A stretch of DNA of 64,000 nt from Aspidiotus rigidus (lineage: Eukaryota; Arthropoda; Insecta; Hemiptera; Diaspididae): positions 1,922,001-1,986,000 of the forward strand of contig JAVHKY010000028.1 in NCBI GenBank assembly GCA_035079385.1, read 5' to 3'. The notes beneath the pieces are model-generated. The model had not been told where the DNA came from. It was given only the letters and a program-made list of their open reading frames with translations, and searched no databases. Both the position numbers and the translations under genes were made by a program. Below, piece after piece: positions 45,786 to 57,747 of this stretch. The stretch's first letter is position 1. Each line of letters opens with the position of its first letter.

Positions 45786-48326
45786 ATGACCAAGTTACAA
45801 ATTTTTTTCTATAGAACACGCGTTCAAAAAATCCAACTGTTTTTTTCTTCTTTTTTTTCTCATCAAAATATAAACAGATCAAAATCACCACCAGAAACGG
45901 AGGAAATGGCGCTGAGCCATGATCCTGCTGATTATGCAGCAAGAAAATTATCAGCCGAAGTTATAAACTTTTTGCTGCTAAAGAAAAAGATGATGTCATT
46001 AGAAAGGACTCGCCTTGCCAATGCAGTCTGGACTTTCCAAGAGTACCCGGATGGGTCAAAGAAGCAGAGAAATTGGTTAGTGTATAGCGAAAAGCGGGAT
46101 TCCTTGTTCTGTCTTCCGTGTTTAATATTTGGGGCTCCAGCGCGTGCTCTCGTTCCGGGGAAAGCGACACATTTTGCAGTAGATGGCTACTCCGATTGGG
46201 TCAATGTTTCTCGCGATGTGAAAGCTCACGATAAATCAACTTATCACTCCGCCAGCTGCATGGCTTTAATTAGCTGGAATTTTTAGAATCAACGAATCGA
46301 TAGAGAGATGGCAAAACAGCATTGACCATAATCGTGCCGTGTTATCGGTGGTGATTGATTGCGCACGTTACCTGACGCAAGAAATCTCAGCATTTTGAAA
46401 TTCTAGAGAGGGTAAAGGAAAACTGAAGAATCTCTTCACAACTTTAGCAAAGTATAGCACAGATGCTCTCGCCTATTTACGACGTTTAGAGGAAGCTCAA
46501 AAGAATAAGAAGAGGATGAGAGTGAATTTCCTGGCACCAGTTAGTATGAAAAATTTAATACGTGTCATGAAAGGTATGGTCATTGAAATTATTCGACGAA
46601 GAGTGCAAGAAATTGGTGGCAGATTTTCAATAATTATGGATTCTACTCAAGACTCAAGTAGAATGGAATCGGTTGTATGCGTGATTCGTTACATTGAAGG
46701 TCTGAGCCATGAAGATGATTTGTCACTCGTACCTCGTCCAGTTCCCGTTGAGAGATTACTCGGCATATTTTCTTCTACAAGAACTACTGGAGAAGAATTG
46801 TACAAACGAACCGAAGATTTGCTGAGAGAAAATAATTTAGATATTATGAATATTGTAGGGAGAGCTATGATGGTGCGGGTAACATGCAAGGTTGTCGAAA
46901 GGGTCTGAAAACTCTCATTCAAAAAAAGAATCCAATGGCTCTGTACATATGGTGCAGCTCTCATCGCTTTAGTCTTGTGGTGGAAAAAACGGTGCAAAAC
47001 TGCGTTGATATAAGAAATTTTTTTGAAATATTGGATCAGCTGTATGTGTTCATGCACTATTCACATGTACGACATGGAAAATTTGTCGATATCATGGAAG
47101 CAAGTCAAGCGGAAAATGAGGATTCAAAATGCAAGAATTTTTCTAAAAAACGCCTCAAGCGTATCCGTACCACCCGTTGGGGCAGCAAACACGAGGCCTG
47201 TAAAACTTTAAAAGCATGTTTTGCTGAAACTATGAAATGCCTCGAGGAAATAAAAAAAGATAGGGACACGCAGGCTGAGTTTAAAACAATGGCCATGGGG
47301 TTGAAAACGAAGATGTCAACGTACGATTTTATATTAACCCTAGAAGTATGTGTTTCGATTTTTGACGTCCTCGCCCCTACTACAGTCATGTTGCAGGGAG
47401 TCATAATAGACTTTGGATCTGCAACTGCAATAATTGACCATACTATCGCAGCTTTAGCAGCATTGAGAAATGATGAGTCATGGGGCAAATTACAAGAAAA
47501 CGCTCTGAAAGTATGCTCTGAGCAAGGTATTGATGAACCACAAAAAAAACGCATTCCGCGTAAAAAACGATTTTACAATGAATATGGTCTTGATTACTTT
47601 CAAGCAGATTCTGAGATACAGTTAAAGAAACTGGATGTATATTATCCTATGATAGACTCTCTATTGGTACAGATCAAAGAACGTTTTGAAGAAAAAACGT
47701 TGGAAGTTCTGAAGGATATGACAAATTTCTGTCATGAAAATTTATTGAAAGATGATTGGCCTGTGAGGGTCAATCATTTATGCGAATTTTACCACATGGA
47801 CGCCGACCTCGTTGGAAATGAACTACTCGAATTCAAAAAAGTATACAAGCTCATGGAAAAAGAGATCGATATTACAGACATATTAGTAGGATTTGAGCAT
47901 GCGGAAGACGTACCTGATGAAAATCAAGTTGATGACGGCGGATCTGATAAATCGGACTCGGAAAGTGAAAAAGAGGATGAAGACAAAAATGATGGACCAG
48001 ATAGAACGCGTTCTTTGTTTATTTTGAAGGGGTATATTAAGCCTTTGCGTTTGCTTGTACAAATATCGACCCAGTTCCCTCAGCTTTTTGTATTGTATAA
48101 AACATTAGTAACGTTAGCTGCGACTAGCTGCTCCGCCGAAAGAGCATTTAGTAAACTAAAAATAATAAAAAATCCACCGCGAGCATGTATGCTCGATGAA
48201 TGGACGGCAGGAATGATGATTTTAGCATCCGAGAGAGATATTTTAAATACTATTCCAAACGAAACTATTATTGATAAGTTCGCAGAAACTAGCAAAGTTT
48301 ATTCTTCCATTCTACTTAAAAAATAA
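45786..48326 (+). pseudogene. hAT transposase (ZMYM1-like type), few lesions
   Basis: Likely start ATG at 45906 (MALSHDPADYAARKL). The first part has a TTF-type zinc finger: WLVYSEKRDSLFCLPCLIFG, then GYSDWVNVSRDVKAHDKS and H..C. After a frameshift near 46284, the middle frame holds a stop at 46396-46398 and FSIIMDSTQDSS, the first catalytic Asp. A second frameshift near 46860 leads to SYDGAGNMQG, with another catalytic position, and a 480-codon open part with CSSHRFSLVVEK. It ends in the hATC dimerisation domain (ATSCSAERAFSKLKIIKN). An acidic run of D/E lies at about 47930-48000. The protein cuts and pastes hAT DNA in the nucleus. Two frameshifts and one stop make this copy inactive, but it is recent-looking. 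Confidence 0.9.
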
Positions 48327-48520
48327 TACCTATACTGGCTACCACTTCTGTTGTTTTATTTTAAATTATGAAATTAAATATAATAATATGTTCTTTCTGA
48401 AACTATCTACAACCTGTAAAACATTTCCTATCTTCTCACCCAACCAGAATTAAGAAAAAAAAAAGCCCCCCCTGAAACGATTACGAACTTCTTCACCAAA
48501 ATGGCCTCACAACACCCCTG

Positions 48521-49920
48521 ACGTTACAACAATATTTCTTTAATTTCCAAAAAAAAATAGGCAACTTCTGTTTATCCCAAAATTTCTTATTCAAAACAAC
48601 AATTCCATAAAAATTTTATTTAGTCAACTCCATGTTTTTCTAGTTTTTCAGTGAGTTTTTCATAAATAGTCATCAGCTCCTCCATTTCTTATTGCCCAAT
48701 TGTTAAATTGGCGATTTCTCTTCCCAATTTCACACTTTGATTTTGTCTTGTACTATGAATGTGGCCTATCGGGTCTGCCATGCCCATCTGCTCTTGAAGC
48801 GTGCGTCTTCATATTCCATGTGCTTCTAAATGATGTTGACAGCCCTCCCACGCTGAACTCTACGGGAACCTGTTTTATCGGGGGGGGGGGGGGTATACAC
48901 AATAATTTCTACCTTGTAACTGAAATAAATAAAACCGAACCGTTTCTGAATCTGAGAATTGGAAACAAAATACGTAAGATGAATGTAAAAGCAAATTATG
49001 ATAATTAGACAAATTTAATAAAATTTTTACGTCTACATATATTTTAGACATCTGAACTAAGAAGTGTTTACTTTGAGTTTTGGAAGAACCAGTCGTTGGC
49101 ATATTGCCACCTGCTGGACATGATCCTGTTTTTATCAGCAGGGGTATTAAAGCTGGAATTTATTGGGTTGGCCTCTTTTTGTAAGAATGAAATCGCAACA
49201 CAGATGGCTGCAAATGTAAATAATAAGTATAATGTTAGGCCTACCTATTTTTTATTTGTAGGTTCATAGCATCCCAAGATGATTATATGACACAAACCGC
49301 ACAGCAGACCTTAGGCAACCTGGATGTGCAAAATATCCCAGTGGACAAATACAGGTCATACTATAATAAGGCCCTTGCTAAATGCAAGTTCCATTATCAA
49401 AACAAACTTTCTACAAAACTGTTTAAAGTTTTTTGTTTTAAAGAGGAAACTAAAATGAAATTTAGTAATGTGTATTTCAATACTCTAGTCTCAACACATA
49501 CTCTTGATAGGTTGTTCATTTTCCACAACAAACCCGGCAAAATTGATAAAATAAATGAAGAAAAAAGAAACAAAAGATAAAATAAAAAATAAAAAAAGAG
49601 AACGACAAAAGCTACGCAGAATGCTATAAAAGTACAAAAAGAAAAGCTACCCACAATGCGTTCACATTCGTGTAAAACTTTGCCTTAGGTAAAAGTATGA
49701 ATAAATTTAATGCGCATTAAATCCAGTTTGATACAGTGAGCACTGGTGAGTGATGAGGTGAGGGTGGATTCTGTTGACTGACTGAAGGCTGACAAATTGG
49801 CTATATTTGTCAACCGATAAAATCGTTCGAACTGACCTCTTGAACTTTACAAGACAGTGACAGTGAACTCGGTTAAACCGTTACAGCCGGGACGGTATTT
49901 TTGGTATCCATGTATTTGCG
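48521..49920. other. Non-coding DNA with a G-tract
   Basis: A run of about 13 G is at 48881-48893. A frame of 97 codons at 49287-49580 follows an acceptor-like TTTATTTGTAG (about 49261) but has no known motif and ends in low-complexity lysine-rich sequence. No supported gene. Confidence 0.4.
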
Positions 49921-49924
49921 AGTG

Positions 49925-50400
49925 TGCAAGGATCAAGATGGATGTATCTATCTCAACAGATTCCACCACCTCCCTCCCTCCCTCCCTATCTAACAATCCG
50001 ACCCTATACCCCAATTTTAAAAGTTCCACAACGAATCATCACATAAAATTCTTCACTTTTCCGAGCGCTTTCGACTAACAAGTCATCTTCAAGGTGAACA
50101 AAAAGCAACTAATGTGTAATGAAACTTTTTAAATTATCATTATGAGCCGTAGTTCCCTAGAAAATCATGTATTAGAGAGTAAAAAGCGTTGAATAAGGCT
50201 CCTATCCTTGAGGAAGTTCTTATCACAATTGGGTTGTGTCCTCCGCCCTTTGGCTTTTGGCCTGTGTATTTTAATCTTAATACTGTTAAAAATTTATTCG
50301 TCAAGTTGAAAGACCCTATCCAAATATGGTCGAGGGCAGTCGCGTTTACAAGGTGGAGTGTAAGGATTGTTGTTGTAACCAAAATCCCTGAACTGCAGTA
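49925..50400. pseudogene. PLE scraps in two orientations
   Basis: 50195-50380 (+) reads the PLE linker in fragments (PPFGFWPVYFNLNTVKNLFV, KLKDPI, VECKDC-like). 50069-50092 (-) carries the 3' module TTGAAGATGACT..AGTCGAAAG. 49940-49970 has DSTTSLP, also seen in PLE linkers. The pieces are too short and rearranged to reconstruct. Confidence 0.6.
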
Positions 50401-51454
50401 ATCAAGACTCCAAGTGAACCGAGCGCATGCGGTTCGCGTAGGGACGAGGAGTCTAAGAGCAAGCGCTTGGGCTCTTCAGAACTTGGGCCACACAACCATG
50501 TCGCCATGAACAAGAAACTTCGACGTCCGGAATCAACAGCAAATTTTTCTTACAACCACACAGCTTATACGACCTGCTGTGCTCGAGCTCGCGTTAAAAA
50601 CAATGCTACAATGACTCATGCGCTTTATTCGGAAGGAAAACAACCGCCAAATAAAGCCTAAATATTTGTTTACAGAAAAGATCGCTGACCGGTGGAGTCT
50701 ATAATATTATGTACCACGGTCTAGCCAGGGAATGCATGCGCGTACACATTCTACAGTGCGGGGGGGATCATTACTATGCAAAGTTTATAAACGGCAAATT
50801 GTGTAGCCAGTGATACGCTTGTAGTTTATCCGGTACGATTTCATTAACAACTTCTTTAATAAGTAATTATCTAACATTAGATAGTTTGCATGTTGATTAA
50901 TTATTTAATTAAATTCTATAGTCAGTATGTGCACGGTGGTAAAGCTTCGGGAGTCAACCGTTCGTTTATGTTAAACGTAGTGTGAACATGCAATAATTTA
51001 TTAATTTTTGAACGCTGTAAATTAAATAGCGCATATTTAGCCCGGCCATATAAGTTTCGTTCCTTTGTTCTTTCGAATTATTTTTCCACTCGATGTAATC
51101 GTGTACGAATTATAATTATTTTCCAGAAATTTGTGTGGTAACTTGTGTGTATAAATTTCCCGGAAATTATTGACTCGGAATATTTTTATTTGTGGATTAT
51201 TAAAATCATTTTAATTGTCTAAGTGGTGTTCGGCGGTTAGTACTTGCGAACATACACTTTGGTAATCATTCCAAAGAGGAATTTTTTTTTCTCCTAATGA
51301 ATAGTACGAATTCGCCAAGAAAGAAAATAACAGAAGAACAATACTCAAGAATTTGTGTATCTAAATTTGAAACAAGACCAAGAAATATAGACAGCACTTT
51401 CATAGCGGCTGTAGCAGGTGGTATACACCCAAAAAATCGACCCGGCATAGGGGC
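50401..51454. other. Non-coding DNA, one unassigned small frame
   Basis: 51297-51470 starts MNSTNSPRKKITEEQYSRIC and stays open until it runs into a minisatellite. It looks protein-like but I cannot assign it. The rest is AT-rich without features. Confidence 0.3.
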
Positions 51455-51585
51455 ACTCCGAAAAATGTTGACTCTCGAACTATATAAGAGGGGGGGGGGA
51501 CTTGGAAAAATGTCGACTCTCGAGCTAAGGACTTCGAAAAATTTCCACTCTTGAGCTATATATAACAGGGGAGGGGGAGACTTGA
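51455..51585 (-). repeat. Minisatellite, about three units (TATATAGCTC family)
   Basis: Units of the type GACTTGGAAAAAT.TCGACTC, TCGAGCTATATA and a G-run recur about every 45 bases. They are the reverse complement of the units at 32807-32895. Confidence 0.75.
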
Positions 51586-51740
51586 AAAAAAACGGCTTCC
51601 TTCAAACTCCAATGGCCAAATTACTGCAGTCTGTATCCAACACAAATGTTTCCCCAGGCTGTGGAATGTTGATACAGGTGGTGAGCACAGCTTCTTTTTC
51701 AGCTGGTCAAAAGCCTCTAGACGTTCGTGGGTCCAAGGAG

Positions 51741-52066
51741 CAGGCGCGAATTTACGGGGACATTTTGGGGGGATATTCCATTGTTCGAAAATTTTTTTCC
51801 TCGCTCCGCTCGGAAAATACAGTCAAATTACACAATTTCAGTCTTTTTTGGAGGTTTTTTTTGGGCCGCAATCTCGGTAACTGCGCTACTCGCCGAGAGG
51901 TTTGGCAGGCGTAGTTATATTAGGTAGTATAGGACGGTTGATGTGATCATCTTCCGAGCTACGACATGTCGTTAGCACACAATCGGAACTGTGAACTTTT
52001 TGTTGATTTCACAGTACAGTCCTACATATATCCCCTTATCCCCCCCGCCCCGTAAATCCGCGCCTG
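51741..52066. mobile_element. MITE with CAGGCGCG ends and 6-bp target duplication (copy 1)
   Basis: The left end CAGGCGCGAATTTACGGGG (51741) pairs with the right end CCCCGTAAATCCGCGCCTG (to 52066). Both sides are flanked by AAGGAG (51735-51740, 52067-52072). The length is 326 bp with no coding capacity. The same TIR is found at 60393-60633. The CAG..GCGGAT start is hAT-like. Confidence 0.85.
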
Positions 52067-52072
52067 AAGGAG

Positions 52073-53089
52073 GAGGCGATTTTGTACCAACTGCATCGCG
52101 AATTGAAAGACCTGGACTACTTAAAGTATAGCCCATCACGAAATAGGTAAATTTGACTATAGTATGCACGGGCAGCTAATCCCCGACTCCAGTATATTCA
52201 GAAAGATTTAGACTACTTCAATGATTTCGATGCATTTTAAGAAGAAGAGAGGAGGCTTCATTTGGTCCATGTGTTCACCCATAGTACAGAAAAAGATGTA
52301 AAACATGCTTTATATACAGAAGTCAAAAACTCGAATCCAAAACTAGGTACGTCTCAATTCTTGTCACAAAGTAGGTACGATGAGTGGGGGAAAATGACTT
52401 CACCCCCCCCCCATCCCTCCATGATTATCTTTTTTAAGACCGCAAGTTCCTCACAGGGTGATACCCTCCTATGGGAACACAACACAACATTCTAGTCCAA
52501 TAAATTAATTCCCTCCATAAAATGATCCCAACCCACAAACATGACAAAACCCTGCCATGTTGATCAAAGTTATGACTTGATTGACACATGATCCCCAACA
52601 AGCCCATGTATGATGCTGCAGAAGTCGGGGACCAGCCTCAGTACATGAATTTGAAAGCAGCGGCCTCGATGGAGCAGCATCAAACACAAAAAATCCCAGA
52701 TTGTGGAAGTAAATGACTAATAATCAGATTACCACCATCACTTGATTCCCGTCTTTATATTCTGTTTTTTACTATTTGAAGATGCTAGACTCCAAGACGA
52801 ACCAGAACGAATGGCTATGAAAGAAATACTACGACCTAGAGAGGTTAACTAATATGGGAAAAAACACAACTCAACTCAAAACCGGTACCTTCTGTATAAC
52901 CTTACTAAACTTGAAAATTTTCAAAATTCATAAGAAAGTTCTAATCTTTATAATTAATCCTACGCATTTTAAATATGACTTCATTCTAAGATTAGATTTA
53001 ATTCCTACTTTCTGCCTGAATCTCGATTATAATTTGAAAATTTCGCAGTCAAATAATAACATAAAATCGGAAGCTTTGTTCCCTCCCAC
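52073..53089. other. Non-coding DNA, nothing recognised
   Basis: Short frames only, with a C-tract at about 52403-52412. No element signature. Confidence 0.4.
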
Positions 53090-53765
53090 TAAGGTAAACT
53101 CATCGTCTCCGGTTAGCAACCACCCACCGAACTTTTCGACGCGAAAGTTTCCCACTTAGATTCGGAAAAACGCGATATTCTTAGCAATTCTATCGAGGAG
53201 TTCGGGTCCGTGTTCGCTAAGGATGCCTATGACGTGGACGCAGTTAGCGATTACGAAGCTCGAATCACTCTTAGTGAGGACTGGTATGTTGCAAAAAAGC
53301 CATACCGGTGCTCGTTCGAGGATCAGGTTGAAATAGAAAAACAAGTAACCGCCCTTCTTGAGCACGGCATGGTGTAGGAATCGCTTTCCCCATAATATGC
53401 GTCCTTTCCTGTCAGCGCATGTAATTCAAAAAGTCCGGAAACGCAGGAAAAAAAGAAAAAACGCGGATGAGTGTGGACTTCAGAGACCTTCACAAGCTTA
53501 TCGTTCCCGAGGTCCAGCCTATCCCGTTGATTGACGATATTACGATATTATTATAAAAATAACACGCGATTGCTTGTGGTTCCCGGCGATAGAGATCAAC
53601 TCTGCATTCTGGGCGATACCGATTTTTCATGGTAATTGATACAAAACCGAATTTGTTACTCAGCAAGGGCACTACGAGTGGTCATGTATGGCATTTGGTT
53701 TAAAAAATGCATCATACACGGACGCAACGCACAAGCCAATTCATAATCACATCCAAAGCATCTAA
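53090..53765 (+). pseudogene. Gypsy-type reverse transcriptase fragment
   Basis: Several frames: ILSNSIEEFGSVFAKDAYDV, KKPYRCSFEDQVEIEKQV and LLEHGMV (53170-53375); then MSVDFRDLHKLIVPEVQPIP and LIDDI (about 53468-53540), AIEINSAFWAIPI (about 53588), and TEFVTQQGHYEWSCMAFGLK (about 53647-53706). This is the N-terminal half of a gypsy RT, before the catalytic YxDD, and it stops soon after. It has the same order as the copy at 59042-61165. Stops and frameshifts throughout. Confidence 0.85.
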
Positions 53766-53932
53766 AATCCATTCACCATTAAGCTCATTACCCGAGTGTA
53801 GTTAAGAGCTCGTAAAATGACATTAAAAAAAAAAATGAAATAAATCATTGTTGGTATTCATATGTCATTGTCTTCAACTAACACGACACGCAATTACGGT
53901 ACCTGCAGCTTATGAATTAAATCGAGCGCATA

Positions 53933-54949
53933 CGAATTGAGTCCCGAGGGCGGGAGACCTGTTTTCGGTAAACGAATTGAATCCCGGAGTATCGCAGGGA
54001 CACTGCCGAATGAGCCCCGAGGGGGAGGGGAGGAAGGGTGAAATGGTATCCGAATTGAGTCCCGTAGTGTCGGAGTCGCAAAAATGTTATGTCCAAACTA
54101 TGTCCCAAAGTGTCGGCGGTACTGAGTCGTTCATTTTCCTTCATCCTGGAGACAACTGGTGGTGTTGTATACAGAAGCTTTCGTACACCAATGAATACAA
54201 AGACACTGAAAGCGACAAAGATAATGTCTTCAAACTTTTCTTTGGCCTACCCTGTCCACCTCCCGACGACGTTGAAGACTGTTTCGTCGAAGATCTCATA
54301 TCTACGGTCCCAAATGACGAGGGGGTACAGAAATTTACGGATAACGTCGTGGATAATTCCATCGATATCTCGCGCAAGTTTCCTCCTACTGTGGACCGCG
54401 TACTCATCAACTACCTCACGCTATTCGCATTTGAACGGTTCCTTCTACATTGCACACTCAATATTTTCGTTCTTATAAGAACATTCCTTGAGGTCCAATG
54501 TGAGACTTACGCCAAAATCCTCGGTATTTGTCACTTGAAGAAACGTGCAGATACAATAAAAAGAGGGGCTATCGTCGCAATCTTGACTCGGCGCGATATT
54601 GGAGAGTTGTCAAAAATTGAATTCGTGAAGCGCGCCTGCTTCAAGTTCCTCCCTCCACCAACGAAAGAATAAATTATCATCGAATATTTTCCATTTCCAT
54701 AGCCAATTACCTTGCACGGGTATTAATGTGCTCTATCGTAGCCCCTTGCTAAAACTCATTTTTAATCGCATCGATAATATACACATTGACAGCCTTAAGT
54801 CTGTGTAAGCGAGAAGGGAAATGACACCTGGGGACATTGAATTTTACTGCTCCCAACATTACGGAACTCAATTTGGACATTATTTTACCGCACCCTCAAC
54901 ACCTCGGGACTAAATTCGGCTAAAATAGTTGGTTCGAGACTCAATTTGG
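53933..54949 (+). mobile_element. MULE-type DNA element with repeated subterminal motifs
   Basis: On the left a 14-mer CGAATTGAGTCCCG or close variant occurs at 53933, 53973, about 54007 and 54051. On the right its reverse complement (CGGGACTAAATTCGG and variants) occurs at 54862, 54905 and 54935. The transposase remnant lies between them. Repeats within inverted ends are known in MULEs. The true outer ends and target duplication were not found. Confidence 0.65.
54190..54672 (+). pseudogene. MULE transposase C-terminal remnant
   Basis: In the first frame: FGLPCPPPDDVEDCFVEDLI, NDEGVQKFTDNVVDN, FPPTV. After a frameshift the neighbouring frame gives LWTAYSSTTSRYSHLNGSFY, IAHSI, and the first frame resumes with NIFVLIRTFLEVQCETYAKI. 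The order (PPDDV..F, then FPP..W, a region corresponding to NGAESFHS, then HPNIF and LE.QCETY) fits the C-terminal part of insect MULE transposases. The catalytic DDE core is missing. Two compensating frameshifts. Family call by memory of motif order. Confidence 0.65.
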
Positions 54950-57494
54950 AACTACCCATTAAATCATAGTGAAACATCGCGGGCAGGATTGTGCCGTACC
55001 GATTATGTTCTTCAATAATTCAACGTGGCACGAGAAGTTCTTGGGTGATACTTCCATCCTTTGCCCGATCGAGTTTTCAGTCCCCCTAAAGGCGAAATTA
55101 GATGGAATTCGTAATGAGCTAGACTAGGAAGCGACGTTTGAACAGTTAGCCTCAAACTACACTTCTATGTATGGAAAGAATATACCATTTAATAACTTCC
55201 CCTTCAATCCATCCGACACGCCTTCCAGATAGTCACCGTCAAATGGAGAGACCTTTTATTGATGCTGAAGAACAAGTGTGACAATAAGATGACATGTTTC
55301 AAGTCTTTGCTCCGACTTCACCCTGATTTTGAGATTTGCGTGCGTCCGTCCGTTCAAATGACCTTGGAACTTGGAAAAATTTCGAAATCCTGATCCCTAC
55401 TCTGATTTCGAAACCAGTTATTGGGGAAGGAGGTGGAGAAAAGAAATCGGGTTAAGAGTGAGGTGAGATGTGAGATAGCATTATGATGAAGTTTGTGCTG
55501 GTCTAGACCGGGAGCTGATTTTTTAAACTGCCAATCGCGATTTTCGTGAATTCGATTTATACATAAGGTTCTAAGATTTTTTTGTCGGCAGCCAGGATGA
55601 GAGCGGTCGCGAAAGGATATGGTAGCAACTGAAATGAGGCTTTTTCGATATCGCGAAACGAGATAAGGCAGGTTTTTCTGTCATGATGCAAAGATAGAAG
55701 TGACTTCCACCATTCCAGAAAAGACATCGCCTCAGACGACAATGTCTCTAAATAAACAAATTGTACCCATCGGATGTCAAAGGAAGGCGTATATTTCAAT
55801 GAAGGCAACGACGATTGTGGTTCCTCGAACAGGATCATTATCCTGTTGTTGTTACGTTGGTTCAGGAGGTAGGTACGTGCATCTCTCGCAACACACGTGC
55901 ATTCACAAATGAATATAATATACCGTCTACTTCATATCGTACTTATTTTATTACAATAATAGTTTGTTGGTGTGTTTCTGAAATGATAAATAATACGTAA
56001 GTACGAACGTATACTAACGCGTAAGTTACAGCAGTGCGTTAAGTAATTATACAGTATTTCTGAAATAGTTATACCGCTCATATATGCAGCTCGGTATTTC
56101 CTAACTCGTTGCATTGTCTCGTAATTATTTCATGCTACAGTGCAACAATTATCATGTGGATAATGATAAACACTCACTAGGCCGCGCGTCTTATCACAAA
56201 CCGCGATCAATCCAACAAAAACCAGTCGTCATATCCACGAAGAAGCCAGTGTAAGCCTCCGTACAACTTCCCGGTCCATGCATTCGACTAAACGCTACGA
56301 GAAAATACGTCTTCTAATACAGGAGTGATGATGGACGGCGCTTCAACCCTCGGATAAGGTAAATTACAAAGCGCTTATTTTCGCTGGTCCGCGCTCCCAA
56401 GACACCGGAAATGATTTGCTATTTTTACCGAACGATTATTACAAATTGCAGCGTAAAATTCGTTTTGATAGCCGCGTTCGACCTGTTTACTATATAGCTA
56501 GGTTCAATTTGCTTCTAGCCCTCTCTCTCTCCCTCTCGCATATTTAATACACGCCTAATAGCCGTAGTATGTAGTCTTTTTTCATTAATGAAGTCGAGAA
56601 GCGCACAATTTAAAGGCGGTAATTTCGATATTTATCTTTTATAACCTACGATTGAAGCGGCACCGAAGAAGAACGTATACCGGTACTCGATACTAACTCG
56701 TAATCCCACATATTAGGGTGAGCGAGCCTCGGGTTATTTCATTTTCACTGATGACCTAACCGTTTCTTTTCATTCAAGAAAACCTCTTCTATATATACGC
56801 TATCATCAGCAAAACACACGGATAACTGTTTTATTCAATTAAATTACGATTGAGAGCAGTCGAAAGGAACAGTGCGGCGCTTATAGGATCGAAATTAGGT
56901 GCCTTTTAGACGTTTTCCTCCTCCCATCAGACGATGCGCGCGATCGAACTTCTTGAAAAGTCAAGCAGATACGAATACGACGTGAAAGATAAGGCTCGGT
57001 TTGATAGCGAGACTTGAGATTCTATTTGATATTCAACTGCATGTAAATGCTAAGGCTGCAAGAAATTACTCGTACTACTCCATTCAGTAACTCATTTTTA
57101 CTCCGTAAATACCGCCAAAAAGATCCGGGATGATAAACGACGTCAGCCATGTAATTTACTGGGCCACCGAACGATTGAAAAGTTTCGAAAAACTCATTCA
57201 ACTCACCTTGCTGCATTTATCGCCCGCGGTCAGGCTCCACTATAATTCATTCTCACAGTCATTTTACAAAGACGAGTGGCTAAGAAAGCTACCGATATTC
57301 CTTCGAGGCTTTTAATACTATACATTTGCGAAAAAAAAAAAAGAGGTACGATTGATACGAAATTGGAGCGTAGAGTTTTATTCTTATATTTGTACGAGTT
57401 ATTTTGAAGGTTTTATGCTCCACATCGATGGCAAGATTGGAACTTTGGTCTCGGTATAAGCGATTAGAACTATAATCCTTCGAGAAATATCAAT
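54950..57494. other. Non-coding DNA, nothing recognised
   Basis: The minus-strand frame 55557-55838 and others have no known motif. A CT-rich tract is at 56521-56540. The stretch 55900-57300 lacks element remains and may be single-copy. Confidence 0.4.
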
Positions 57495-57700
57495 ATCGAA
57501 AATACAAAAGAAATAAGGAAGCACTTGCAGTAAGAGAGGCCGTTAAATATTGGCCTACAGGAAGAAATTTTCTTATAAAACCAGTCACGCCACTCGAAAA
57601 ACTCAATTTTAAATCGAGACCAGACACCGCCAACTTCTTATTACAATTTGATCCGGTGAATCAAACACCAAGGCAGATTGTTTTTCGTGACCAGACCATA
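57495..57700 (+). pseudogene. Gypsy RNase H scrap
   Basis: Reads KEALAVREAVKYWPTGRNFL, then EKLNFKSRPDTANFLLQFD. These match the RNase H end region of gypsy pol also seen at 60645-60830 (ENLNLRSRTDEELGNIANYL). Small internal deletions. It ends near the start of a GC-rich non-LTR ORF1. Confidence 0.75.
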
Positions 57701-57747
57701 GGTTTCTGGGAAAAAAATGTACATCCATAAATCGCTTACCTTGAAGT

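Larger units (their letters stand above)
43082..48520 (+). mobile_element. hAT DNA transposon, about 5.4 kb
   Basis: Terminal inverted repeats CAGGGGTGTTGTGA are exact over 14 bases at 43082 and (reversed) at 48520, and both arms contain TGAAGAA shortly inside. The transposase lies in the right half, and its stop is about 195 bases from the right end. The 8 bases outside each end (TTCTTTTA and ACGTTACA) do not match, so no target duplication is visible. The unusually long left part (43100-45780) contains a foldback sequence, an AT microsatellite and dispersed repeats, which are probably later insertions. Confidence 0.8.

Noticed and set aside
49287..49580. 97-codon frame after an acceptor-like site
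   Set aside because: No known motif, lysine-rich low-complexity end, no supporting second exon.
55557..55838. 93-codon minus-strand frame
   Set aside because: No family match from inspection and no splice or start context; could be chance.
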